A DNA stretch of 64,000 nucleotides, taken from contig JADNRX010000151.1 in the NCBI GenBank assembly GCA_015501595.1, positions 1-64,000 on the forward strand. The letters are read 5' to 3'. Position numbers and translations under genes: made by a program. How positions within the stretch are numbered: position 1 is the first letter of the stretch; the number at the start of each line of letters is the position of its first letter. This document shows, piece by piece, positions 23,395-34,853 of the stretch. The stretch comes from Hymenopellis radicata (taxonomy: Eukaryota; Basidiomycota; Agaricomycetes; Agaricales; Physalacriaceae). The notes under the pieces were generated by a model. That model did no database searches. It saw only the letters and a program-made list of their open reading frames with translations, and was not told where the DNA came from.

Positions 23395-24547
23395 TTAATA
23401 CATCCTCAGAGCTCCTTTTAGTTTCTCTCCTTCTAAAACAACCTCCCCCTTCGTACTAACTCTCGTACCAGTGCAATGCGCCACACAGACCACAATCCTT
23501 AAATATACCTTCCTCAACGACCTCGGCAACCTCAAGCCCTCCAACACCAACTCCATATCACTCTTCACACTTGTAACTTCGAGGTTTTCCAAAAATATTA
23601 AACCCGATAAATCAAATGTTGGCACTGCGCAAGACATGAGCACATCGCAATGTAGAGGAGAGAGAACACTAACCATCTGGCTTCCAGAAGCTCAACCGCA
23701 GATCCCTCAACGTTTTCTTGTTCCTTTGAATCAACGTAATCGCCTCCTCGACACGACCTGTCGACCAAGTGCAGGCACTCTCCAAATCCAGACGCTCCAG
23801 CGTTCCCACGACGTTGTCTCCCAACCAGCGCACGAGGTCGTTGTTCCACCCGACCACACGCAGACTGCGTAAACACGGCAGACCAAGTCTCAGCTCGCGC
23901 AATCCAGGTAGCGGTGCGTCCGGTCTTTCAAAATCACGCGCAACAAGCACGACGCCGAGCTCAGCGAGCCGCGGGAAAGAGCCAGAAAGCGCGCGCATGA
24001 GGCCCGTGATATGCACGTACGACGCGCAGGTCACTTTGAGGTCGCTGAGATCTGGGAAATATTGCGCCAGGCTCCGGACGAGCGAAGGATCGTTCGCGAC
24101 TGTCCCCGAGCAGAGCGTAAGGTGCTTCGCTTTGAGAACATGGAGCACCTCGTTACTAAGGGTATAAAACGCCCCAGGGTCCGGAGATTGGTTGTTCGTG
24201 GGGACGTGGTAAAAGGGCACGTAGCCGACAAGCTTAATGCCGGTGATAGAGGCGGAAAGTGTCTCGCACGATGGGCGTAAGAGCTCCGGAATCTCCGTAG
24301 TACGAGATATCTCGGAGGAGACGACAAGAATGAGAGGTCGGAGGTGATACCGGCTGACGCTAGTCCAAGTGGAGTGGACGAGTGCACACGATAGAAGGGT
24401 GGTTCTATCGTCGGCGAGGTGGAAAATAACAAGGTCCAAAAGCTCTTGCGGTACACGCCCGAATAGGCCTGTACTAGCAGAGGGGCGGCAAAAGTGGGTA
24501 AGCGTATTTAAGATGTTGTGGACGATGTTGAATGCCGTAACGTACAT
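23395..24547 (-). CDS. F-box-like protein, family copy B
   Basis: Member of the five-copy family, complete in two exons. It starts at 24547 with MYVTAFNIVHNILNTLTHF; the F-box is FGRVPQELLDLVIFHLADDR followed by CALVHSTWTSVSRYHLRPL. The exon junction is G|GTTAGTG..GCGCAG|TG, at the same place as in copy A. The C-terminal exon keeps FDLSGLIFLENLEVTSVKSD and LPRSLRKVYLR. It is one of the more diverged copies (ESACTWSTGRVEEAITLIQR against ESASVLSTCRVGEAISLLHR in copy A). No frame damage is seen. A presumed SCF adaptor with unknown substrate. Confidence 0.82.
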
Positions 24548-25381
24548 GGATGAAGCAGGAAACAGGGTTATTCGTACAGCTACGACGTGCGAGACTTGAG
24601 AAAGTCTCAGTAGCCGTCCATGTGAAATCTAAACCAAAGGCTGCATTACTATTAGAAACAATGCAGCGCGGACCAAACAGTGGAGCACGAACGAAACGGG
24701 GTACAGCGCAGCGCGGGGAGAGGGTGGCCTGGGCGCGTGTGAGATGGACACACACGTGGTCCGAAGCCAGGCGTCTTATCCACAAGACGTGGGTTTATCC
24801 ATCCACCAGCTCCTCCAACATCCACGGTACGGGACGTGTGTGTCTACGATACAGGCCAGCCGGATTGCGACACGGGTACTAGCAGATTCCTATCCCGCAC
24901 GCGCGCGATCACCGCCAGTGAGTCGCTGGGCGACGGGCGTGGCGCGGGCGATTGATGGACCCGTAGAACTCCTTGTAGATACTTAGGCGAACGATGTAAT
25001 TGCAGGGAAGGGCCGCATCCAGCTGGGGCACTGAGACAGAGCGGAGCGCGTGCAACACACTGCTAAAGGGCGCAGTGGCCAGGTAAGCGCTGTACAGAGA
25101 TGATGGGAAAGAAAGAAGTAGCCCCGATTGGCTGGATCCTATATAGACAATCCACCTTCCAACTCGCTTGATTTCATATACCATATAGCGAAGGTAGTAA
25201 CCACGTTGGTCTCGAAGTCCATGAATTCGAAAAGGCCAGCAGACTAGTGATTGACCACAAGTAGTTTAAGAATTCGACACGCGACTTGCGGACATGTATT
25301 CGACGAATAAACACTCAATAATCAATGTCGCCGGAAGTATATCGGACAGTGACAAAATGCTGAAAGACTTGATACCTCTTT
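24548..25381 (-). repeat. Diverged 5' flank of F-box copy B
   Basis: Carries the palindrome at 24591-24610 and, around 25,010-25,190, sequence related to the flanks of the other F-box copies (GAGCGCGT.CAACACA and a block resembling CCTATTTAGGCAATC). No gene that I can support. Confidence 0.5.
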
Positions 25382-26463
25382 TTACGTCAATGGAAGTCTC
25401 GGTATCCAAATCCTCATACCACTCGGCCTAACCAGCACACAAACAACGTCCCGTAAATATACCCTCTTCAAGGACCTTGGCAGCTGCCACCCATTCAACG
25501 CCATCTCCATATCACCGATCCCAGCCATAAGCTCCAAAGTTTCCAAACGCAACAAACTCGATAAATCAAACGCCACTAGATAACACATAAGCACATGGTC
25601 ACGCAAAGAGAAGAACAAAAGCACAGACCATCGCGCTTCCCAAAGTATAGCCTCAGATCCTGCAATGTTTCCTTATTCCTTTGAAGAAGCGGAATCGCCT
25701 CCTCGACGCGACATGTCGACCAAACACCCTCCAAATCCAGACACTCCAGCGTCCCCACGACGTTATCTCCCAACCAGCGCACGAGATCATTATTCCACCC
25801 GATCACACGCAGGGTGCGTAAGCACGGCATAGTCAGTCTGAGGTTGTGCAACCCAGATAGCGATGCAACCGGCATATCCATTCCACCCGGTGCAAGCTCA
25901 ATACTGAGTTCGGCGAGGCGCGGGAAAGAGCCGGAAAGCGCGCGTATGAAGCTCGTGATGTCCTGTAACGATGCGCAGATCACTTTAAGACTGGGAAGAT
26001 CCGGGAAGTACTGGGCGACGAGTCTGACGAGTGACGGCTCATTCTTGACCACCCCCGAGCGAAGCATGACATGCTTGGCTTTAAGGACATCGAGCAACTT
26101 GTTATAGGACCGCGCGCGGGCGTTTGCGAGGATGTCGACAAAGGGTAAGCCGCCGACTAGCATAATGCCGGTTATTGAGGAGGAAAGCGTCTCACGCGAT
26201 GAGCGTAATAGCTTCGTAAGCTCATTGGCACGGGATGGAGAGTTGGCGACAAGTGTGAGAGGCGGGAGATGATACCGGCTGATGCTCGTCCAAGTGGGGT
26301 GGACAAGTGCACACGATAAAGTGGAGGCTCTATCATCGGCGAGGTAGAAAACGATGTGGTCCAGGAGCTCTTGCGGTACAAGCCCGAATGGGCCGGTACT
26401 CGCAGAGGAGCGATGAGAGTGAGTAAGTTTGTTGAAGATGTTGTAAATGGTGCTGAAGACCAT
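25382..26463 (-). CDS. F-box-like protein, family copy C
   Basis: It starts at 26463 with MVFSTIYNIFNKLTHSHRSS. The F-box reads FGLVPQELLDHIVFYLADDR, then CALVHPTWTSISRYHLPPL. Leucine-rich repeats follow, as in copies A and D. The intron has an unusual GTCTGT donor in place of the GTTAGTG of copies A and B, and ends TATCTAG near 25,573. The last exon contains FDLSSLLRLETLELMAGIGD and LPRSLKRVYLRDVVCVL and ends early at 25382, so the C-terminus differs from copy A. The frame is intact. If the weak donor fails, translation reads into the intron and stops soon after. Confidence 0.8.
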
Positions 26464-28319
26464 GATGGTTGTGGATGAAGGAGGGAACAGTCGAAGGTGC
26501 TCCTTACAAATAAAACTTTTGAAAAGGGGTGCGCACTGCCTCCAGAACCAGCAAGTGCGACATTGAGAGTCTTGAAAAGTCTCATTCATCCTCGAGGATC
26601 CTCGAGACGTCCGGTACCTAAATGACAATTAGAAACAATACATCACGGACGGAAAGAGCTCCTACCATCACAAAAATCCGCGACTCGGACATGTGGGGCA
26701 CTTGCCAGAACATCGACAGCGCTGCTTCACTAGTCTCCCCGAATCTCAGAAATCCGTGGGCAGTCGTACTGCAAATGCATTATTGTCACGACAGCAGAGT
26801 GAGGATAAGACGAACCTCTTCCTATAATGGACAGGCCCCGAACCTTCGCAACTCCACGAAACATCCAACAACACGATATCGTGATGGAGGGTATGCGCGG
26901 TCGCATTGTACAGCGGACTCGGTCCTAGTCCATTGGAATGCCGGAGTATAAACGACGACGCCGGCATTTAACATATCGCGCAGGCGGTCGGCGTGGAGAA
27001 TATTGAGGTCTGGTCCAGCAGTAATGTGTCCAATATCCTTCGTCCCAATCCAAAAGAGATGTCCAAAGCACTAGTAGCGGATGAGCGACCGGATGAGCCA
27101 TGTCAAGCTGGCGGTCGTGAACGAAGTCGAGGCCGCACGATATGGCCATGGGCGGCAGTCGATTCCCATCATGTACCGCGCGAAAAATCTCTGCGAATCG
27201 TTGTGGGCGGGGCGCGGAGTCCGGTTTGGGATGGGGCGTGGAAAGCTGGATGCGAACCAGCCCATGCGCGGGCATAGCGCGACGACATGTACGTCCTTAG
27301 TCGTCGTAGCATCGAAACGCTGCAGCCAGTTTGAGCACTATCACGAAAGTGGAATGCGTACGACACACCTCGAAGCGCGGAATTGATTGTGTAGTAGCCG
27401 GGCTATCTCCACGGGCGCCCTGCATGTTGGGTATCTTGAAGCGCGCGCCAGAGCCAGCGAATGCGACTAATGGCGTCGGAGCATCGCTAAACGGACGTTC
27501 AAGGCGCAGAAGCGATAGCATGACGGAAAGCGTGCATGGTCAGTTGACTGGCTGTTAATCGCCATAACGTAGGTGGCGGCTGAGTACGTCCTGCCCAGTG
27601 ACGCCGACATTGGTGGTGGCAGTGAAGAAAAGTAAGGCGCGACCGGTTCCCGACCTCCGACCCTATTTAGGCAATCAACTTCGACCTCGCTGGATTTCAT
27701 GTGGAATTGTATGAACCCCGATGGTCAACGCAACGACTTGTCTATCTGCTCCAAAAACACAGGCTCCTCTACTCGAAGTTTAACTGCCATCTACTCCGAG
27801 TCCATTCTTTTATTGAGCGGTTCAGTACTTATTTCCAACGCGTCCGGATGAGCGGAAGAAACTCGCCAAAGAGTATCTAACAGGGTAAAACGACGTAAAG
27901 GACAGTGCCGTGCATGGGCAGTAGTCTAGAAGAACACCGACTGTTAATTTGTGCCCCGGTCCGGGGGGGATTGCAGACACTCTTATAATAGTATCCACAA
28001 TAAACAAAGCCGCTCTGTGGACACATAACTTCCACCCGCAAACACGTCTAGATGAACCCAATAACGCCGTTGTTACTAGGCAACGAAGCATAGTCAAGAA
28101 AAGGACGAAGAAGAGGTGCACCCTCGTCATCAAAACCAAAGAGTGCATGCAGAAGAATTGACACGCGACTTGCGGAACGCAAGTTGCATAGGACTGGATT
28201 CAGATATCAATGACATTGGAAGTATATCCGACAGTGACTGGCAAAATGCTGAAAACTTGACACATTCTGGATGCTGTTTTTCAAATCCTCTCCCTCAACA
28301 GAAGTGTCCCCCTCCGTAT
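26464..28319 (-). repeat. Flank of F-box copy C, including a duplicated block
   Basis: No supportable gene. The palindrome lies at 26565-26584. The part from about 27,300 to 27,720 recurs at 30,490-31,010 in the same orientation and at 35,255-35,800 in reverse. The part near 28,170-28,260 resembles 25,270-25,370. Confidence 0.6.
27300..27720 (+). repeat. Block shared by three F-box units (copy 1)
   Basis: Similar to 30,490-31,010 and to the reverse complement of 35,255-35,800, with a fourth, weaker copy near 32,690-32,960. Recognisable words are ATCGAAACGCTGCAGCCAGT, TAATGGCGTCGGAGCATCG and CTATTTAGGCAATCAACTTC. Short open frames on both strands are not conserved between copies, so I do not call a gene. 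Confidence 0.7.
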
Positions 28320-29394
28320 TCAAGCAACACTCATACCATACTGCCGAGTCAACACAGAAATCGCATCCCGTAAATATACCCTCTTCAAGGACCTCGGCAG
28401 CCGCCACCCATTCAGCGCCATCTCCATATCACTCGCCGCACCAGCAAACTCCAAATTTTCCAAACGCAATAAACTCGATAAATCAAACGCCACTAGACAA
28501 CGCATAAGCACATCGTCACGCAAAGAGAAGAACGAAAGTACAGACCATTGTGTTTCACAAAGCATAGCCTCACATCCTGCAATGTTTCCTTATTCCTTTG
28601 AAGAAGCGGAATCGCCTCCTCGACATGACATGTCGACCAAACGCTGGCACTCTCCAATCCAGACACTCCAGCGTTCCCACGACGTTATCCCCCAACCAGC
28701 GCACGAGATCATTATTCCACCCGACCACGCGCAGGGTGCGTAAGCACGGCGTCGCCAGTCTGAGGTCGTGCAACCCAGACAGCGATGCAACTGGAATATC
28801 CATTCCACCCGATGCAAGCTCGATACTGAGTTCGGCGAGGCGCGGGAAAGAGCCGGAAAGCGCGCGTATGAAGCTCGTGATGTCCTGGTACGATGCGCAG
28901 ATCACTTTAAGAGTGGGAAGATTCGGGAAGTACTGGGCGAGGAGTCCAACGAGCGATGGCTCATTCTCGACCACCCCCGAGCGAAGCATGACATGCTTGG
29001 CTTTAAGGACGTCAAGCAACTTGCTATAGGACCGCGCATGGGGAGATTTGCCGTTCGGGAGGATGTCGTCAAAGGGTATGTCGCCGACGAGCGTAATGCC
29101 GGTTATAGACGAGGAGACCGTCTCACGCGATGAGCGTAATAGCTTTGTGAGCTCCTTGGCACGGGATGGAGAGGAGACGACAAGACTGAGAGACGGGAGA
29201 TGGTACCGGCTAATGCTGGTCCAAGTGGAGTGGACGAGTGCACACGATAAGAGGGTGGCTTTGTCGTCGGCCAGGTAGGCAATGATAAGATCAAGGAGCT
29301 CCTGCGGTACAAGCCCGAATGGACCTGTACTAGCAGAGGAGCGGTGGGTGTGAGTGAGTTTATTGATGAGCTTGCGGACGATGTTGAGAGCCAT
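28320..29394 (-). pseudogene. F-box-like protein, family copy D, one-base frameshift
   Basis: It starts at 29394 with MALNIVRKLINKLTHTHRSS and an intact F-box (FGLVPQELLDLIIAYLADDK). Copies A, B, C and E read L(E/D)LE at VVGTLE(S/C/R)L(E/D)LE; here a base is missing near 28655-28657. The frame shifts after VGTLECLD and ends at 28570 without reaching the second exon. The second exon (about 28,512-28,320) is itself undamaged (FDLSSLLRLENLEFAGAASD, LPRSLKRVYLRDAISVL). Nucleotide similarity to copy A runs through the gene and about 1 kb of flank, so the copy is recent. A sequencing error cannot be excluded. Confidence 0.7.
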
Positions 29395-30440
29395 GATAGA
29401 AGTGATGATCGAAAGAGAACGGTCGAAATCGTTCTTTAAACAAAACTTGTTATAGGGGTCGTGTGCGCACCGCACGAGATCGAAGCCACTGCGACATTGA
29501 AAGACTTGAAAAGTCTCATTAGTCCGAATTAACGTTCCATGTCCCCGAGACGTCCGGCTTCTAAACCAAAACCAAAGAAGGCGTTGAGAAACAGACCCAT
29601 ACCACCAAAGGTCCGAGACGTGTGCACTTCTAAGAACACTGTCCCCGTATTTTGTTTCTTCGTCTCGATATCGCGATTAAGAGTCGTTGAATTCAAGCAT
29701 AGTAGAAGACAACTCCATCACCGTATGCGGTCGCGTCGTATAGCGGACTCGCATGTCGCTTCTCGTCCTAGTCGCTCGGGATTCGTCGTCGATTACAGGA
29801 CATACAGCCACGCTAGCATTTAACCTATTGCATGAATGTTTCCCGCCCCGGCTGGTCTGGGCCGGCTGTGACGACATCCGTCCAAAGAAGTTGACAAAGG
29901 AATAGTAAGTGACGATGTGGAGGACGACAGGAGCGCTTCGTGTCTTCTGAACGTCTAGCGAGTTGGGAGCACAACAGTTTCGTGGATTGGATGATACATA
30001 TCGCGCTGACGAGCGCGGGCGATGCTATGGCAGTGAAGGGCGACTAGTGATGGAATCCATGGGGCTGCCGGTAGCTTCATGGATTCAGCACGGATAGCAA
30101 ATTCCAGTGCGTCGTATCATCGTCGTCGGTGGCGGCGCGAGTCTCGGAACTCGCTGGACGTAGACTGCTGGGGCGCACATTAGGCGGGAAGGGGAAGTTG
30201 GCGCCGTGGGTACGTGATGGAGGTCGCTGACTGTCCTCCGCATTACAGCGATTGCCCGAGGCTTGCAGGGGCCCAACAAAGATAACGCCTCGAAGCGACA
30301 CGTATTCTCCAACCTGGACGTTGGTTGTTGTCCGCCCCGGTATCATGGCGTCCATAAAAGTGGTAGCTGCAAGAAGTCCTGGGCACTAAGCTGAGAGTGG
30401 AGCGCGTACAACACAACTAGACATACCGTGGAGCACAGAC
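29395..30440 (-). repeat. Duplicated 5' flank of F-box copy D
   Basis: Close match to 10,320-11,340 beside copy A, in the same orientation. The palindrome is at 29499-29517. Within it, about 30,215-30,260 holds extra sequence that copy A lacks or has replaced. No gene supported. Confidence 0.75.
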
Positions 30441-31277
30441 CAAATGGTGGAATGGGTTACAGACAATTGGCAAGAATGGATTTTATTTCACTCCTTAGTA
30501 ATAGTCGTAGCATCGAAACGCTGCAGCCAGTCTGAGCACTATCATGAAAGTGGAATGTGTACGACACACCTGCGCGGAATCGATTGTGCAGTGGGTATCT
30601 CCACGGGCTGCATATTGGAATCCGGTAGCGCGCCCCAGTGCCAGCGAATCCATCCTTGTGCGACTAATGGCGTCGGAGCATCGTGGAAGGAGCAGCTAAG
30701 CGGACGTTCAGGGCACAGCAGGGATAGCGCGAGGGAAAGCGTTACCTCAAGTTTAGGGCATGTCCTCCAAGTTGATTGGCAAGAATGACGCTAGTAGATT
30801 GGCTGATAACCGCTTGACACTGTCCATAACGTCGATGGTGGCCGAGTACGTCCTGCCCAGCGACGGTGGCGGGGGCTGCGTCGCGAGAGACATTGATGGT
30901 GGTAGTGAAGAAAGCATGACGCGACTCCCGACCTTCTGATTGGCTTGATCCTATTTAGGCAATCAACTTCCTACTCGTTTGATTTCATTCGGAATTGTAT
31001 GAACGCTCCACTTATAAAAGAGCCGTTATTTTATCTGTATTCAAAAACTCGACAAAAAGCAACATCGAAGACCTGCGAAGTCGCGTCTGCGATGGACGAT
31101 TGGAATTTTTCAAACATCTGGATTCTGCTGATCTCAACACATCAAATGATTACTACATACAATAGCACATAGCAGAATAAATCAAGACGAAGGACAACGG
31201 TTGCAGAATCGATGCAGATAGCCAAGTTCTCTTGAAGAAAAGTCAGATACATACATTCCAAGAAGGAAAATGTAGAC
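30441..31277 (+). repeat. Block shared by three F-box units (copy 2) and 3' side of the DUF7704 gene
   Basis: About 30,490-31,010 matches 27,300-27,720 and, inverted, 35,255-35,800. The rest up to 31,277 shows no gene. Confidence 0.65.
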
Positions 31278-31766
31278 TCACCAAGAAGACTTCTTTTTCA
31301 CTGATTGAAGGCCCAGTCCGAAGAGGAACGATAGCCTCATACTGGCACCAACGTAAACGAAACCGACGCTCCCCCAACACATCGCGTTCCATTCCCAAAC
31401 TTTCCAGAACACGTCCGAACCCAATGGAGCCATGGTCGCGAGGTGACCAAAGTCAGCTACCAAAAGGACGAAGAGCAGACGCTTCCACGTCGTCAGAGAC
31501 GAGGTAGACGAAAGCACGAGGTGCTCGTTCAACGCGAATAAGAGGTAGAGATTGGCAAGCTGCATAAGCGCCATGTTCGTCTGGGTCGTGTTGACAACGA
31601 CCGGTTTGAACGCGCTCGCGAGGCTCAGGTCGCGAAGGTAGTCGGAGGGCTGCATAGCTGCATAGTAGGCACCTGCAAGAGCCGATATGGGCTCGATGTA
31701 GATGAAGAATAGCTGGTATGGGAAGAACGGGATCGAGGCCATGATCAAGAGTGACGTCGTCCCCAT
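31278..31766 (-). CDS. Small multi-spanning membrane protein, DUF7704-like
   Basis: Intronless, 162 codons from ATG at 31766 (MGTTSLLIMASIPFFPYQLF). There are four hydrophobic segments: residues about 8-28 (around FFPYQLFFIYIEPISALAG), 65-85 (MALMQLANLYLLFALNEHL), 96-116 (LLFVLLVADFGHLATMAPLG) and 128-150 (WGSVGFVYVGASMRLSFLFG). The IEP.S.LAGA motif in the first helix is what suggests the fungal DUF7704 family of unknown function. A second in-frame ATG (MASIPFF, 31742) is an alternative start. It is transcribed divergently from the neighbour at 31849. Confidence 0.75.
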   Translation of the reverse strand: MGTTSLLIMASIPFFPYQLFFIYIEPISALAGAYYAAMQPSDYLRDLSLASAFKPVVVNTTQTNMALMQLANLYLLFALNEHLVLSSTSSLTTWKRLLFVLLVADFGHLATMAPLGSDVFWKVWEWNAMCWGSVGFVYVGASMRLSFLFGLGLQSVKKKSSW

Positions 31767-31848
31767 GACCCCGACCCATGACGTAGGCGGGGTAAGTATC
31801 CCACGGAAAGCGCACTCACCACCGCTCTTCCACCACCACCAACCAACC
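31767..31848. promoter_or_regulatory. Short bidirectional promoter
   Basis: Only 82 bp separate the start codons of two divergent genes (31766 minus and 31849 plus). It includes a CCACCACCACCAACCAACC stretch just before the plus-strand ATG. Shared control of the two genes is inferred from the spacing. Confidence 0.5.
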
Positions 31849-32211
31849 ATGCTGCCCATCCGCAGAGCTATCCAAGCCCGCCGCGTCCTATTGACGCGCA
31901 ACATCCGCATCGTTCACTCTAGCGATTCATACTCCAAAGAAGTGGATTCTACTCCGCCACCAGATTCCAAAATCCATAGGGTGGATCCGGAGGCGAGCAC
32001 GTCGCAGAAGCCGTATGAGATGCCGGCGGGAGAGTGGAGCGAGGTTGGGGCGAAAAGTGCGATGCAGAGCGCATATGCGACGATGGATAAGAAGGAGCCG
32101 TACACGGCGCCGGGACCGAAGGAGAGATATGGCGCAGTTGATGATTTGAAGGCGAGGGAGGGAGAAGCAAACGAAGGCCCGACAGGAAAGGATAGCCATG
32201 GGAGGAAGTAG
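31849..32211 (+). CDS. Small protein with a likely mitochondrial presequence
   Basis: Intronless, 120 codons. The N-terminus MLPIRRAIQARRVLLTRNIR is rich in Arg and hydrophobic residues with no acidic residue before position 26, typical of a mitochondrial targeting helix. The mature part is hydrophilic and Pro/Lys/Glu-rich (EMPAGEWSEVGAKSAMQSAY, YTAPGPKERYGAVDDLKARE), with no domain that I recognise. The arrangement looks like the uncharacterised fungal mitochondrial small proteins. The first ATG of the frame with good context (AACCATG) is used; in-frame codons further upstream lie within the promoter. Confidence 0.7.
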   Translation: MLPIRRAIQARRVLLTRNIRIVHSSDSYSKEVDSTPPPDSKIHRVDPEASTSQKPYEMPAGEWSEVGAKSAMQSAYATMDKKEPYTAPGPKERYGAVDDLKAREGEANEGPTGKDSHGRK

Positions 32212-33672
32212 GTGCGTCGAAATGAAAAGGTGCGAATTTTGCTCGACATTGCTTTTCGGGCTGATTTCTTTTGGCGTTAGAATCAACCCAAATGTACTAC
32301 ATATTGTTATGGACGGCAGGACGTCCTTTATCAGAGTGTCTTCAATTGTAATGCCTTGTTTTCTGTAACCAATACTTGAATCGCAAATCTTTTGGCGCAC
32401 TTATTCCTGTAAGTTATCTCCGTGAAAAGCGCGCGGAAGGCTCCTTCCGAGCCTGGTCAGCGCAGATATGTAACGTGGTCGCGTCTGCTCCAAATGCTCC
32501 AGGATGATAGCCAGTCCCTGCTGCATTCAGGCTAGTGTCCTGCAAGCGAGACGATGGCGGCTGCTCACCCGAAATAGAGACATAGACGCGAGTTGGATAA
32601 TATTTCCGGAGTTAATTCCTCTTGCCCTCATCGATGTTTCTTGTTCGCAGACGCGTTTGTCCTCTTGCCAATGAGCGGCGCGAACTACATCAAGCGTTGA
32701 AGTTGATTGCCTAAACGGGATGCAGCGAATCGGGAGGTCGGGGTCGCATCTGCTTCCTTCTTTACAACCACCACCACCGTCCATTGCAACGCCGCCGCTG
32801 ACGCCGCACTCTTGACTGCACGGGACGTCTTCCGACTACTGGATGCGTTATCCCGAGCGGCAGCTGTCAGCTTGTTCCTTGTAGGATACTATATGCGCGA
32901 TATCTGGACCTTCACGGTACGCGTTGAAAGTCATTTCAGAGGCGCCATGCTCTGAACTCTTTCTCAGGTGCTTAAACATGCTGCCTTCGACAATGGCTCC
33001 GACTCCACCAGCCACACACGACGACTGGCTTGTATTAGTGGTGTCCTTCTCGCGCGCTACGTCAAATACGCTGGCTCCTAGGAAATATCCGCTGCGCCGT
33101 CCGTGACTAGTCTCCTCCGTAGGCTATTAACAGGTGTGTTGTACGCGGTCCATTCCTGTCCTAGAGTGCTTATCTTATGTTATATGGTCCACGCCCCACC
33201 TACTCAAACCGTCTGACAATCTGCTGCGCGTGTGGATAATCTGTAAACCCCCATCTTCGAGTGCGCACACCGGAGCCGGCGTAAGGACTCCCCTCATCCC
33301 CCATGTCGCCACTAGTGCCTTGGTCAGCTATTTCGGACGAAGGATTTTGGACGCTGGACGAACCCGATCTGCTATTCGCGCGTTGGTGATCGAGTTGTCG
33401 CAGATATTCTTGGAAGTGCACAAGTTTCGGATTTTTCGCTGATGGTAAGAGCTCTTTCTTGTCGATATATTGTTTCTAAATGCTAAATGTCTTGTTTGGC
33501 CTAGGTGCTGGAGGTCTCGCGTATACGAATCGTCCAACCACCGACGAACGAGGACTTGTCAAGTCTTTCATTGTAGAGTGGCCACTTTGCGTCGATCTGA
33601 AGGCTGTGCGCACATGACCCCTTTCCAAAGTTTCAGTTTATATAATGAACGCCCTCTTCATCCACGTTCACT
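32212..33672. repeat. Flank of F-box copy E with diverged unit sequence
   Basis: Around 32,690-32,960 is an inverted, weaker copy of the block at 27,300 and 30,490 (the words GTTGATTGCCTAAA and CGGGAGGTC are kept). The palindrome appears in reverse at 33,551-33,570. No gene supported. Confidence 0.5.
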
Positions 33673-34853
33673 ATGATATTCAGCATTCTCGTCCAACTCA
33701 TACTCATACTCATACTCTGGAATATGTTGACACCTTCCCCCACACATTGCCCCCGCGCCTCTGTTGGTACAGACCCATTCGGGCGTGTACCGCCTGAGCT
33801 TCTGGACCTCATGATTTCCCACCTCGCCCACGACAAAGTCACCCTCTTATCGTGTGCACTTGTCCATCCCACTTGGACCAGCATCAGCCGCTATCATCTC
33901 TCTCTCACTTTTACCGTCGCATCTCTCTCCCGTGCCCGGGAGCTCACGAACCTCTTACACTTATCGCGTGAGACACTTTCCTTGTCCATCACTGGCATAG
34001 TACTTGTTGGCATCGGTGGCGAACTTCCCCCCACGAATCGGAACGACGAGTCGCCCCTTGCGCGCTCTTATGACGAATTGCTGCATGCCCTTAAAGCCAA
34101 GGGAACCAGGCTGCGGTCGGGCTCGGTGAAATACGACCCGTCGCTCGTCGGGATCTTCGCCCAATACTTCCCGGATCTTATCACTTTCAAAGTAGCCCCC
34201 GCATGGGGCCCGGACATTACGAGCTTTATGCGCGCCCTTTCTGGCTCGTTCCCACGGGTCGTCGAACTCGATATCGACATTCTTATGGATTTAATGGATA
34301 TCCCGAACGCATCGCTCTCCGGGTTGCGTGATGTCAGACTGGCTATGCCGTGTTTACGCACTCTGCGCCTGATCTCGTGGAATAACGAGCTTGTGCGCTG
34401 GTTGGGAGATAACGTCGTGGGGACGTTGGAGCGGTTAGAGCTGGAGAGCGCCAGTAGGCGGTCGGCGTGTCGTTTGGGAGAGGCGATTACGTTGATTGAA
34501 AGGAACAAGGGAACGTTGAGGGATTTGAGGTTGATTTTTATGAAGCGCGATGGTAAGCAGTGTTCCCTCTGCTTTCTATGTTCGTGATGTGTTCATCTCG
34601 TCCGTTGGTAGTGGCTTTTGATTTGTCGGGTTTAGTGCGTTTGGAGCACCTCGAAGTTGCGAGTCGGGAATGCGAAATGGACGTGGCATTGACTGGGTGG
34701 AGGCTGCCAACATCCTTACGGGGGGTACATTTACGGAATATTGTGGATCCTGTGTATATTTCGCGTTGTGGTGTTAGGGATACGGGTCGGGTTGATATGG
34801 GGGCGGGTTTTTTTCTTGAGGGTGTGGTTCTGCAGAGGGCGTTGGGAATGTGA
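33673..34853 (+). CDS. F-box-like protein, family copy E (inverted)
   Basis: The only family member on the plus strand. Two exons are joined at G|GTAAGC..TGGTAG|TG (about 34,553-34,612), the same exon junction as in copies A-D. The F-box is FGRVPPELLDLMISHLAHDK, then CALVHPTWTSISRYHLSL. The N-terminus MIFSILVQLILILILWNMLT is far more hydrophobic than in the other copies because of an ACTCAT microsatellite; the ATG at 33673 is the first in the frame. The C-terminal exon has FDLSGLVRLEHLEVASRECE and ends at 34853. It is the most diverged copy, with its frame intact. Confidence 0.8.

Noticed and set aside
27297..27521. Several plausible short frames in the F-box flank
   Set aside because: The frames are not kept between the three copies of the block, which argues against coding.
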